DNA of 5,738 nt from an uncultured Bacilli bacterium (GCA_947623705.1 CANQHT010000076.1:1-5738); one strand, 5' to 3'. Shown: positions 1-5,680, counted from the first letter of the stretch. Program-made: numbers and translations. The notes: a model not told the origin generated them from the letters alone.

Positions 1-233
1 TAACTTACTACATCATTTTCTTTTAAGTAGTTAAGTAATTTTTTCCGACGACCAACTTTCATAAGTAAGCCTCTTTTAGAATGGAAATCATGTTTGTGTT
101 CTTGCATATGTTTGGTAAGTTCATTAATTTCATTAGTTAAAATAGCAATTTGAACTTCTGCAGAACCACAATCGTTAGCATTTTTAGCAAATTCTTTAAT
201 AATCTTTGCTTTTGCTTCTTTACTTAAAGCCAT
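1..233 (-). CDS. rpsO: 30S ribosomal protein S15 (partial, C-terminus beyond window)
   Basis: Ribosomal protein S15 is a primary binder of the central domain of 16S rRNA, helping form the platform of the 30S subunit. I translated this from the minus strand: the first 77 residues are present out of about 89 usual for the family, and the rest lies past the left edge. The segment [15 protein letters not shown] (residues 18-32) and [20 protein letters not shown] (51-70) match S15 closely. The rRNA-contacting residues known from E. coli S15 are kept: His42, Asp49 and Ser52 (counting the Met); the usual DHHS reads DFHS. The ATG at 233 is preceded by AAAGGAAG (241-248), a good Shine-Dalgarno. It follows truB, as in many Firmicutes, but ribF is missing in between and it has its own promoter and leader. 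Confidence 0.96.
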   Translation of the reverse strand, partial: MALSKEAKAKIIKEFAKNANDCGSAEVQIAILTNEINELTKHMQEHKHDFHSKRGLLMKVGRRKKLLNYLKENDVVS

Positions 234-240
234 TGTTTTA

Positions 241-304
241 CTTCCTTTCTATTAATCGGTTTAAACTGAGATAAAAATCGGAAACTTTTTCATCTAAGTC
301 AAAA
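241..304 (-). promoter_or_regulatory. Structured rpsO leader with possible Shine-Dalgarno pseudoknot
   Basis: Between the rpsO promoter and its start codon the minus-strand RNA can fold a long imperfect hairpin: bases 286-304 pair with 260-277 through about 16 pairs with two mismatches and two G-U wobbles. The loop (278-285) reads GUUUCCGA. Its UUUCC can pair with GGAAG of the rpsO Shine-Dalgarno (241-245), giving a 5-6 bp pseudoknot that would hide the ribosome site. In E. coli, S15 represses its own mRNA by stabilising a pseudoknot at the start site; leaders in other lineages use different folds. The pairing is visible; autoregulation by S15 is inferred, and I do not see a clear copy of the rRNA binding motif (G-U next to G-C) in the stem. 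Confidence 0.5.
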
Positions 305-314
305 CTTCTATTTA

Positions 315-347
315 ATTATATTATAATTTTTTGGAAAAGTAAATCAA
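315..347 (-). promoter_or_regulatory. Promoter for rpsO
   Basis: On the minus strand TTGATT (342-347) lies 16 bases from a perfect TATAAT (320-325). A second overlapping TATAAT (315-320) lies 17 bases from TTTACT (338-343). Either would start transcription around 308-313, just before the leader hairpin. The A/T tract upstream could act as an UP element. This gives rpsO its own transcription, separate from the operon that stops after truB. Confidence 0.7.
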
Positions 348-422
348 AAACTGCATATTTTTGGGTAAAAGGACTAGTTTTTGAAAATTTTTCTAGAAAA
401 TGATTGGTAATTTTCAAAAACT
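344..422. repeat. Three TCAAAAACT repeats, two forming a 14-bp inverted repeat (operator candidate)
   Basis: TCAAAAACT occurs at 344-352 and 414-422 in direct orientation (both followed by G) and at 376-384 inverted. The second and third copies extend to a perfect 14-base inverted repeat, AGTTTTTGAAAATT (376-389) with AATTTTCAAAAACT (409-422). Its 19-base spacer overlaps a palindrome, TTTTCTAGAAAA (389-400). The first copy overlaps the rpsO -35 box and the third overlaps the -35 and spacer of the opposing small-RNA promoter. This placement suggests a shared operator for the divergent pair. AT-rich sequence raises the chance background, and no known regulator's site is recognised. Confidence 0.5.
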
Positions 423-432
423 GTTATATAAT
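404..432 (+). promoter_or_regulatory. Promoter for the plus-strand small RNA
   Basis: TTGGTA (404-409) and a perfect TATAAT (427-432) are separated by exactly 17 bases, the optimum for the housekeeping sigma factor. Transcription would begin near 439. No plus-strand protein gene follows; instead there is a structured segment ending in a terminator, so this promoter most likely drives a non-coding RNA. Confidence 0.65.
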
Positions 433-438
433 ATAAAT

Positions 439-587
439 GAAGTGTGTTACCGGATTAGGTAACGCCTCATAATGTAGACGCATTTAGCGTTTTATTTTTC
501 AAACTAACTATAATAATAAAGCCAGAATGATTATCACGATAATAAGCATAGTATCTGACAACTAATATCATTATAGTTAGTTTTTTT
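439..587 (+). ncRNA. Candidate small RNA of about 150 nt, family not recognised
   Basis: A transcript starting near 439 and ending at the T-run at 581-587 would fold into three parts. First is a tight 8-bp hairpin (444-465) with loop GGAUUA, core GUUACC/GGUAAC. Next is a small hairpin ACGC-AUUUA-GCGU (478-490) followed by a U-rich single strand (490-499). Last is a rod (501-583): a 14-bp perfect outer stem, short inner helices (516-518 with 566-568; CAGA 523-526 with UCUG 554-557) and an end hairpin AUUAU-CACG-AUAAU (530-543). It sits between truB and rpsO, opposite to both. It does not match 6S RNA (its ends do not pair with each other), the SRP RNA motif, tmRNA, RNase P RNA or any riboswitch I know, and no gene follows for a riboswitch to control. 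Promoter plus directional terminator support a real gene; function is unknown. Confidence 0.55.
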
Positions 588-588
588 A
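501..588 (+). terminator. Rod-like hairpin terminator of the small RNA
   Basis: AAACTAACTATAAT (501-514) is the exact reverse complement of 570-583, and seven T's run from 581 to 587. On the opposite strand the 3' arm is followed by only three T's and then GAAAAA, so the signal points to the plus strand. The 55-base interior is itself partly paired, so the terminator is unusually long and is probably also the body of the RNA. Confidence 0.6.
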
Positions 589-597
589 TTATATCAA
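570..597 (-). promoter_or_regulatory. Possible minus-strand promoter inside the small-RNA terminator arm
   Basis: On the minus strand TTGATA (592-597, five of six consensus bases) lies 16 bases from a perfect TATAAT (570-575). If used, transcription would start near 563, run antisense through the small RNA and on towards rpsO. The -10 box is part of the inverted repeat of the terminator, so it may be a by-product of that repeat in AT-rich DNA. Confidence 0.35.
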
Positions 598-603
598 ACA
601 TGC

Positions 604-636
604 AAAAAGATTGGTCAAATTTTAAACCAATCTTTT
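604..636 (-). terminator. Terminator of the rimP-truB operon
   Basis: AAAAGATTGGT (605-615) and ACCAATCTTTT (626-636) form a perfect 11-bp stem with a 10-base loop. Read on the minus strand the stem ends in TTTTT (604-608), a classic intrinsic terminator. The truB stop codon (635-637) is embedded in the first arm, so the gene ends inside the hairpin. In the plus direction the T-run is shorter (TTTT then AATT), so weak two-way use is possible. Confidence 0.85.
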
Positions 637-1480
637 AATTTACTAGTAAAACAATTACTCTTCCTACCCCATTTTCAAAATTATATAATGAAATTTCTTC
701 GGTATTTTTCTTAAATAAAATTAAACCATCTAAATCTAATACTAATTTATTGCCATTATAGACCAACTTTTCGATATCTTTATTTAATTCAACTACTTTA
801 ACATCTAATAAGTCTTCAATACTTAATTTTTTATAATTATTTTTAGCAACATCATCTAAAGTATAAGCATCTGTAATTTTAAACTTACCTTGTTTAGTTC
901 TTGTTAAGGCACTCATAACTCCTAAAACATTTAATTTATCACAAATCGTTGCAATTAAACTTCTGATATAAGTTCCTTTACTAACTAAACATTTAAAAGT
1001 AATTGTATTATCTTCATAACTAATAAATTCAATATCTTTAATCATTACTGTATTTTGGGGAAGTTCTACAACTTCTTTATCTTTCGCATATTCATATAAT
1101 CTTTTACCATTTATATGTTTAGCCGAATACAAAGGAATTGTTTGTTTAAATTCCCCTTTCATATCGTTTATTACATTGATTATTTCATCTTCAGTTAATA
1201 CTCTAGGTGTATTTTCTTCAATAACATTCCCTGTAATATCTAAAGTATCTGTCTTAATTCCGAGCTTAATTTTAGCCACATATTCCTTTTCCACACTCAT
1301 AATATAAGGCACTAATTTAGTATATTTACCGATTAAACAAACAAGAACACCTTCCGCTAAAGGGTCAAGTGTTCCTGTATGACCAATTTTTTTCGTATTT
1401 AATATTTTATTTAATTTATTAACGACATCTCTACTTGTATAATTTTTTTCTTTATTTATTATAATTCCAAAATTAGTCAT
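635..1480 (-). CDS. truB: tRNA pseudouridine(55) synthase TruB
   Basis: TruB turns uridine 55 in the T-loop of most tRNAs into pseudouridine and acts as a tRNA folding chaperone in the cytoplasm. The 281 residues carry the family's motifs: GHTGTLDPLAEGVL (33-46) with the catalytic aspartate Asp39, KEY with Tyr67, SAKHINGKRLYEYA (119-132), and KGTYIRSL (168-175). The catalytic domain is complete. The C-terminal part after about residue 215 is short and poorly conserved compared with Bacillus TruB (about 300 residues), so the PUA-like domain may be reduced. The ATG at 1480 has AGAGG (1486-1490) five bases upstream, overlapping the rbfA stop codon; only eight bases separate the genes. It is the last gene before the operon terminator, which its stop codon overlaps. 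Confidence 0.96.
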   Translation of the reverse strand: MTNFGIIINKEKNYTSRDVVNKLNKILNTKKIGHTGTLDPLAEGVLVCLIGKYTKLVPYIMSVEKEYVAKIKLGIKTDTLDITGNVIEENTPRVLTEDEIINVINDMKGEFKQTIPLYSAKHINGKRLYEYAKDKEVVELPQNTVMIKDIEFISYEDNTITFKCLVSKGTYIRSLIATICDKLNVLGVMSALTRTKQGKFKITDAYTLDDVAKNNYKKLSIEDLLDVKVVELNKDIEKLVYNGNKLVLDLDGLILFKKNTEEISLYNFENGVGRVIVLLVN

Positions 1481-1488
1481 TTAAACCT

Positions 1489-1830
1489 CTAATCTTCATG
1501 AATTTTATTAATAATACCTTCAATTTTATTAGCGTATTCAATCGATTCATCATAGATAAATTTTAATTCCGGAATATTCCGTACTTCTAAAACTTTAGCA
1601 AGTTTACCTCTTAAAAATGGTGCCGCTTCATTTAGTTCTTTTTCTAAGTCTTTATGATTAAGTTCACTAATAGAGGTAAAGTATACTTTAGCATAACTTA
1701 AATCTTTTGTTACATCTACAGCCGTCAAAGTAACACTTTTAAGTAATTCATCATCCGTTTCCGTATACATAATATTACCTAAATATTTGATAATATCACT
1801 AGCAATTCTTTCAATCTTGTGACTTGCCAT
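1489..1830 (-). CDS. rbfA: 30S ribosome-binding factor RbfA
   Basis: RbfA is a small KH-fold protein that binds immature 30S subunits near the 5' end region of 16S rRNA (helix 1) and helps late maturation, notably in the cold. The 113 residues show the family pattern: KIERIASDIIKYLGNI near the N-terminus, the strand SYAKVYFTSI (45-54) and PELKFIYDESIEYANKI (87-103). The ATG at 1830 is chosen over an in-frame TTG four codons upstream because GAGG (1837-1840) sits six bases before it and family members begin close to this point. Its first 20 bases overlap the end of infB in another frame, which suggests translational coupling. One oddity: the Ala-x-Gly helix kink typical of RbfA reads Ala-Ala-Pro (69-71). 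Confidence 0.93.
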   Translation of the reverse strand: MASHKIERIASDIIKYLGNIMYTETDDELLKSVTLTAVDVTKDLSYAKVYFTSISELNHKDLEKELNEAAPFLRGKLAKVLEVRNIPELKFIYDESIEYANKIEGIINKIHED

Positions 1831-3931
1831 TTTTAACCTCAACTAATTCAAAGATTTCTAAAGTATCGCCTTCTTTAATATCATTGAAGGCCTCTAAAGT
1901 AAGACCACATTCAAAACCTTTTTTCATTTCTTTAACAGATTCTTTACCTCTTTGTAAAGATGCAATCTTATCTTCTTTTAGAATAATACCATCTCGAATA
2001 ACTTTAACACTCGCCCCATTTTTAACGACACCATCAGTTACATAACAACCGGCAATATTACCAACTTTCGAGAATTTAAAGATTTGCCTTATTTCTACAG
2101 TACCAATCGTTTTCTCTTCATATTCCGGATCAAGCATACCTTGAATAGCATTTTCCATATCTTCAACTAATTTATAAATAATAGTATAAAGACGAATATC
2201 AATATTATATTCTTTGGCTACTTCTTTAGTAATATTACTTGGGACGACATTAAAGCCAATTACAATAGCATCAGAAGCATTCGCTAAAACAACATCACTT
2301 TCGGTAATTGTTCCAATACCACTTCTAATTACTTTAACAACAACATCTCCAATATGAATTTTTTCTAAAGCATTTTTAACGGCTTCTTCACTACCTCTTA
2401 CATCACATTTTAAAACGACATTAACTTCTTTAACTCCGGATTCAATTTTCTTGAATAAGTCATCTAAAGATACGACATCAGTTTTATATTTGGAAGCACT
2501 AATATTTTTTCTTTTACTAGCAATTTCTTTGGCTTTAGCTTCGGTTTCAAAAGCCATAAATTTATCGCCAGCTTCGGGATTTTCGGAAATACCCGTAACT
2601 TCTACCGGAGTAGATGGACCGGCTTCCACAATCGATTCACCTAAATCATTTTTCATGGTTCTAACTTTACCAAAATACTCGCCAACTACAATTGGATCGC
2701 CAATTCTTAAAGTACCATTTTGAATAATAAATGAAGCAATACCTCCAATATTTTTATCTAGTCTTGATTCAATAACTGTCCCTGTCGCATAACGATTTGG
2801 ATTAGCCTTATAACCATTAACTTCCGCAATAGTTTCAATAGTTTCTAATAATAGGTCAATGCCTTCACCCGTTTTGGCGGAAATATTTATAAATGGTACG
2901 TCACCACCCCATTCTTCTGGGGTAATGCCATTTTCAACCATCTCAGTTAATATTCTTTCTGGATTAGCATCTGGTTTATCAATTTTATTAACAGCCACAA
3001 TAATTGGTACATTGGCTACTTTAGCATGGTCAATTGCTTCTTTAGTTTGGGGCATAACTCCATCATCGGCAGCGACAATTATAATTACAATATCGGTAAC
3101 ACTAGCTCCTCTGGCTCGCATTTCGGTAAATGCTGCATGTCCTGGGGTATCAATAAAAGTTATTTTATTACCATTATGTTCAATTTGATAAGCCCCAATA
3201 TGTTGAGTAATTCCGCCAAATTCGTGATCTACAACGTGAGAATGACGAATATAATCTAAAAGAGTTGTTTTACCATGATCAACATGACCCATAATTGTCA
3301 CAATCGGTGGTCTTTTAACTAAATCTTCTTCTTTATCAATAATTTCATATTCTTCAAAATTGGCTAAGTCTTGAGTTTCTTCTTTCTTTAAAGTCTTATG
3401 ATAATCTAAAACCACAATTTCGGCATTTTCAAAATCAATTTTATCATTTAAACTTAACATTAATCCTAAAGACATTAACTTTTTAATAATATCGGTTCCA
3501 CTTACATTAAGTTCTTGGGCAAGGTCTGCTACACTCATGCCTTGTTTATAAATTACGATATCTTCATTAACTGTTGAATTACTCATTAATTTTTCTTTAT
3601 GCTTATACATTTCTTTTTTAAGCATTTGATAATTTTCTTTATTTTCTAAAGTCTTATCTTTTTTCTTTAACTTTTGTTTCTTCGATGTATTAGATTCACT
3701 AATATTTTTACTTTCCATAATATCCATCGCTGCATTTTCCACAAGTTCATCTTCATCATAAGTAATTTCTTCATCAGTACTAATTAAATTTAAAGTATAA
3801 TCTAGACTTATGACATCATCATCAATTAAAACATCATCTGCATTATTCGCTTTAATACCTAGTTCCCGGCATTTCTTTAAAACTTCGGCAACAGATAAAT
3901 TAATACTTTCAGCATATTCTTTAACAGTCAT
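1811..3931 (-). CDS. infB: Translation initiation factor IF-2
   Basis: IF-2 is the GTPase that brings initiator fMet-tRNA to the 30S subunit and promotes joining of the 50S subunit. At 706 residues it is close to the Bacillus short form. Visible domains: a first IF2_N module (about 1-45), a charged Lys-rich linker (about 50-120), a second IF2_N module (about 125-178), the G domain (about 206-375), then domains II, III and the fMet-tRNA-binding domain IV. All GTPase motifs are intact: GHVDHGKT (215-222), GGITQHIG (239-246), DTPGH (261-265), NKID (315-318) and SAKTG (351-355). The ATG at 3931 has a strong AAAGGAGA (3937-3944) upstream. ylxR lies 14 bases before it, so the ylxQ gene usual at this spot is missing. 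It ends in TGA, 20 bases inside rbfA. Its single Trp (341) uses TGG. Confidence 0.98.
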   Translation of the reverse strand: MTVKEYAESINLSVAEVLKKCRELGIKANNADDVLIDDDVISLDYTLNLISTDEEITYDEDELVENAAMDIMESKNISESNTSKKQKLKKKDKTLENKENYQMLKKEMYKHKEKLMSNSTVNEDIVIYKQGMSVADLAQELNVSGTDIIKKLMSLGLMLSLNDKIDFENAEIVVLDYHKTLKKEETQDLANFEEYEIIDKEEDLVKRPPIVTIMGHVDHGKTTLLDYIRHSHVVDHEFGGITQHIGAYQIEHNGNKITFIDTPGHAAFTEMRARGASVTDIVIIIVAADDGVMPQTKEAIDHAKVANVPIIVAVNKIDKPDANPERILTEMVENGITPEEWGGDVPFINISAKTGEGIDLLLETIETIAEVNGYKANPNRYATGTVIESRLDKNIGGIASFIIQNGTLRIGDPIVVGEYFGKVRTMKNDLGESIVEAGPSTPVEVTGISENPEAGDKFMAFETEAKAKEIASKRKNISASKYKTDVVSLDDLFKKIESGVKEVNVVLKCDVRGSEEAVKNALEKIHIGDVVVKVIRSGIGTITESDVVLANASDAIVIGFNVVPSNITKEVAKEYNIDIRLYTIIYKLVEDMENAIQGMLDPEYEEKTIGTVEIRQIFKFSKVGNIAGCYVTDGVVKNGASVKVIRDGIILKEDKIASLQRGKESVKEMKKGFECGLTLEAFNDIKEGDTLEIFELVEVKNGKSQD

Positions 3932-3945
3932 ATAAATCTCCTTTC

Positions 3946-4206
3946 TTATTTTAATAAATTATTTAATTCTTCATATATTGTTTCATTAACTTCTACTTCT
4001 AATATACGGTCTAATATTTTACTTTGCTTGGCTTTTTTAAATACTTCAGCATCTTTCTTTAAATAAGCCCCTCGACCATTTTGTTTCCCGGTAGGATCTA
4101 CTACCACTATTCCTTCTGGTGTTCTTACAACTCTTATTAAATCTCTTTTTTCACATTTTTCTTTAGTAACAACACAAGTCCGCATAGGAATTTTTTTATT
4201 TTTCAA
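3946..4206 (-). CDS. ylxR: YlxR family RNA-binding protein (RNase P modulator RnpM)
   Basis: YlxR is a small RNA-binding protein found in the nusA-infB operon of many bacteria; in Bacillus subtilis it has been linked to modulating RNase P and renamed RnpM. The 86 residues contain the family hallmarks: KKIPMRTCVVTKE at the N-terminus, RDLIRVVR (21-28) and DPTGKQNGRGAYL (37-49) with the GRGAYL core. The start is a TTG at 4206: AGGTGA (4213-4218) lies at proper distance, and the conserved KKIPMR segment begins before the next Met (residue 8), which has no ribosome site. The Shine-Dalgarno overlaps the nusA stop codon, and ten bases separate the genes. The weak start codon may keep its dose low. 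Confidence 0.93.
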   Translation of the reverse strand: MKNKKIPMRTCVVTKEKCEKRDLIRVVRTPEGIVVVDPTGKQNGRGAYLKKDAEVFKKAKQSKILDRILEVEVNETIYEELNNLLK

Positions 4207-4216
4207 GTAAAATCAC

Positions 4217-5368
4217 CTATTCTTCTTTATTTCCTTCAGCATTAATTTGAGATAGAGTTTTAATATCTAATTTATATTTTGTAAGTTTACTTGCTAGTCT
4301 AATATTACTACCTTTTTTACCAATGGCTAAACTTAAATTATCATCATTAACAATTGCTAAAGCCTCTTTTTTCTCAGGGTCAGTTATATTAACAATCACA
4401 TTTTTGGCAGGACTTAAAGCATTAGCAATAAAGACATTAGGGTCTTCATCGTATAATACTAAATCGATTCTTTCCCCAACATTGTCTTTACTATCTTTAG
4501 GAATATTTCCATTTAATTCTTTTAAAATGCTACCAATTCGACTACCTTTTTCCCCAATACAAGCCCCGATTGCATCAATTCTTTCATTAGTAGAATATAC
4601 CGCTACTTTACTTCTATTACCGGCATCTCTTGCGACACCATATAAAACAATCGAACCATCTTGTAATTCGGGAATAAATGATTCAAATAATCTTTTAACA
4701 AAACCATAATGTTTTCTAGAAGTCATAATAACTGGTCCTTTAGGGCCATTTTCTACTTTGGTAATATATACCCGAATATTAGAACCCATTTTAATTACTT
4801 CACCAGGAATACATTCATTTTTAGGTAATATACCTCTTGTTCTTCCTAAATCAATATAGTAATTTCTTTGATCTTCCAATGCTACTAAACCTAACATTAA
4901 TTCATAGGCTTTATCTTGAAATTCTTCAATAATACTATTTTTTTCGGCTTCTCTTATTTTTTGGGTAACAACTTGTTTTGCTGTACCAGCTGCAACTCTT
5001 CCAAAATCTTTTGGAGTTACTTCTTTTTCAATGGTATCTCCTACTTTAGCATTCTTATCGATTTTTTTCGCATCTTCTAATAAAATTTGGGCATCACGAT
5101 TAATTTGTGGAGGAATCTTTACTGTATTTCCTTCTTCATCAACCTCTTCACTGCCTTCATCATATTCAGACACAACAACTAAATAAGAATAAACTTTAAT
5201 TTCCCCAGTTTCTCTATTGATATCCACTCTTACATTAGTTTTCGAATCAAAATTCTTTTTATAAGCGGTTTGTAACGCTAAAGTCATCGCCTCAAATACC
5301 ACATCCGGACTAATATTTTTTTCTTTAACAATATTATCTAATGCTTTAATAAATTCTTTACTATCCAT
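4217..5368 (-). CDS. nusA: Transcription termination/antitermination protein NusA
   Basis: NusA binds RNA polymerase and the emerging RNA, slowing elongation, aiding hairpin-dependent termination and taking part in rRNA antitermination. The 383 residues show the N-terminal polymerase-binding domain (1 to about 145), the S1 domain (about 150-218, with YIDLGRTRGILP and VIMTSRKH), KH1 (about 225-300, GEKG at 272-275) and KH2 (about 305-372, GKKG at 350-353). The C-terminal acidic repeats of proteobacterial NusA are absent, as is normal in Firmicutes. An acidic stretch in the N-terminal domain (SEYDEGSEEVDEEG, 67-80) makes it somewhat longer than Bacillus NusA (371). The ATG at 5368 follows the rimP stop by one base, and its ribosome site AGAGGA (5373-5378) lies within the rimP coding end. 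Confidence 0.97.
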   Translation of the reverse strand: MDSKEFIKALDNIVKEKNISPDVVFEAMTLALQTAYKKNFDSKTNVRVDINRETGEIKVYSYLVVVSEYDEGSEEVDEEGNTVKIPPQINRDAQILLEDAKKIDKNAKVGDTIEKEVTPKDFGRVAAGTAKQVVTQKIREAEKNSIIEEFQDKAYELMLGLVALEDQRNYYIDLGRTRGILPKNECIPGEVIKMGSNIRVYITKVENGPKGPVIMTSRKHYGFVKRLFESFIPELQDGSIVLYGVARDAGNRSKVAVYSTNERIDAIGACIGEKGSRIGSILKELNGNIPKDSKDNVGERIDLVLYDEDPNVFIANALSPAKNVIVNITDPEKKEALAIVNDDNLSLAIGKKGSNIRLASKLTKYKLDIKTLSQINAEGNKEE

Positions 5369-5369
5369 A

Positions 5370-5618
5370 CTATCCTCTTTCCTTACTTATAACATCTAAG
5401 ATATATTCATTATCACATATATCATATTCATCAACAATGGGATTAATTATATTGGTGGCATCAACAATCCCATCTAAATCAATACCCCCAACTTTGTCTA
5501 ACACAACGGTTAGAAATGTATATTTACCTTGTTTCTTAAGATAAATATCATCCACAATTACTTCACTTTTTTTAAGCACTTCACTTAAAGCACTCCTTAA
5601 CTCTTCTAACTTTTCCAT
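5370..5618 (-). CDS. rimP: Ribosome maturation factor RimP, N-terminal domain only
   Basis: RimP helps assemble the 30S subunit and in other bacteria binds S12. The N-terminal domain is recognisable: VDDIYLKKQGKYTFLTVVLD (residues 22-41), GGIDLDGIVDATNIINPIVDE (about 43-63) and YILDV (73-77), aligning with the Bacillus YlxS pattern of hydrophobic strand, acidic loop and YFLEVSSPG. However the protein stops at 82 residues against about 150 in the family: the SPGxxRPL segment has become SKERG-stop and the C-terminal SH3-like domain is absent. The stop is one base before the nusA start, so no hidden frame holds the rest. I chose ATG 5618 over GTG 5624 because AGAGG is five bases before the ATG, while the GTG overlaps the end of that Shine-Dalgarno. 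First gene of the operon. Confidence 0.85.
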   Translation of the reverse strand: MEKLEELRSALSEVLKKSEVIVDDIYLKKQGKYTFLTVVLDKVGGIDLDGIVDATNIINPIVDEYDICDNEYILDVISKERG

Positions 5619-5636
5619 ACTCACCTCTCTAATTAA

Positions 5637-5666
5637 TAATAAAAGTGGGAATTTTATGTCCCACTT
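5637..5666 (-). promoter_or_regulatory. Leader hairpin, probable NusA-responsive attenuator
   Basis: About eight bases after the predicted transcription start the minus-strand RNA forms a perfect 8-bp stem, AAGUGGGA (5659-5666) with UCCCACUU (5643-5650), and an 8-base loop. It is followed by an interrupted U-tract, UU then AUUAUU. Weak terminators with broken U-tracts are the type that depends on NusA, and in B. subtilis the nusA operon is known to control itself by NusA-stimulated termination in its 5' leader without an antiterminator. No competing antiterminator is visible here either. The hairpin could instead be a plain 5' stabiliser. Confidence 0.65.
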
Positions 5667-5680
5667 AAATCTGCAAGAAT

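Noticed and set aside
438..473. 11-codon plus-strand frame starting at the predicted small-RNA 5' end
   Set aside because: It would need leaderless translation and is buried in the 5' hairpin; most likely a chance ATG.
467..571. 34-codon minus-strand frame through the small-RNA region
   Set aside because: No Shine-Dalgarno precedes its ATG, it overlaps strong RNA structure on the other strand and its translation resembles no family I know.
501..583. Miniature transposable element with 14-base terminal inverted repeats
   Set aside because: No matching target-site duplication flanks the repeats, and the directional T-run fits a terminator better.
439..587. 6S RNA, SRP RNA or riboswitch identity for the small RNA
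   Set aside because: The 5' and 3' ends do not pair as in 6S RNA, the SRP GGAAGG-type core is absent, and no plus-strand gene follows for a riboswitch to regulate.
1811..1813. TGA read as tryptophan (code 4) at the end of infB
   Set aside because: The IF-2 sequence ends at a normal point, its one Trp uses TGG and no other gene has an internal TGA; read-through would add only four residues. One Trp codon is thin evidence, so this is not fully closed.
1824..4709. Plus-strand open frames of 70-130 codons opposite infB and nusA (for example 2859-3188 and 4323-4709)
   Set aside because: They lie wholly antisense to well-conserved IF-2 and NusA sequence, have no convincing ribosome sites and show low-complexity Ser/Leu/Ile-rich translations typical of mirror frames.
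5370..5400. Frameshift splitting rimP
   Set aside because: Only one base separates the stop from the nusA ATG, so there is no room for the missing domain in any frame.
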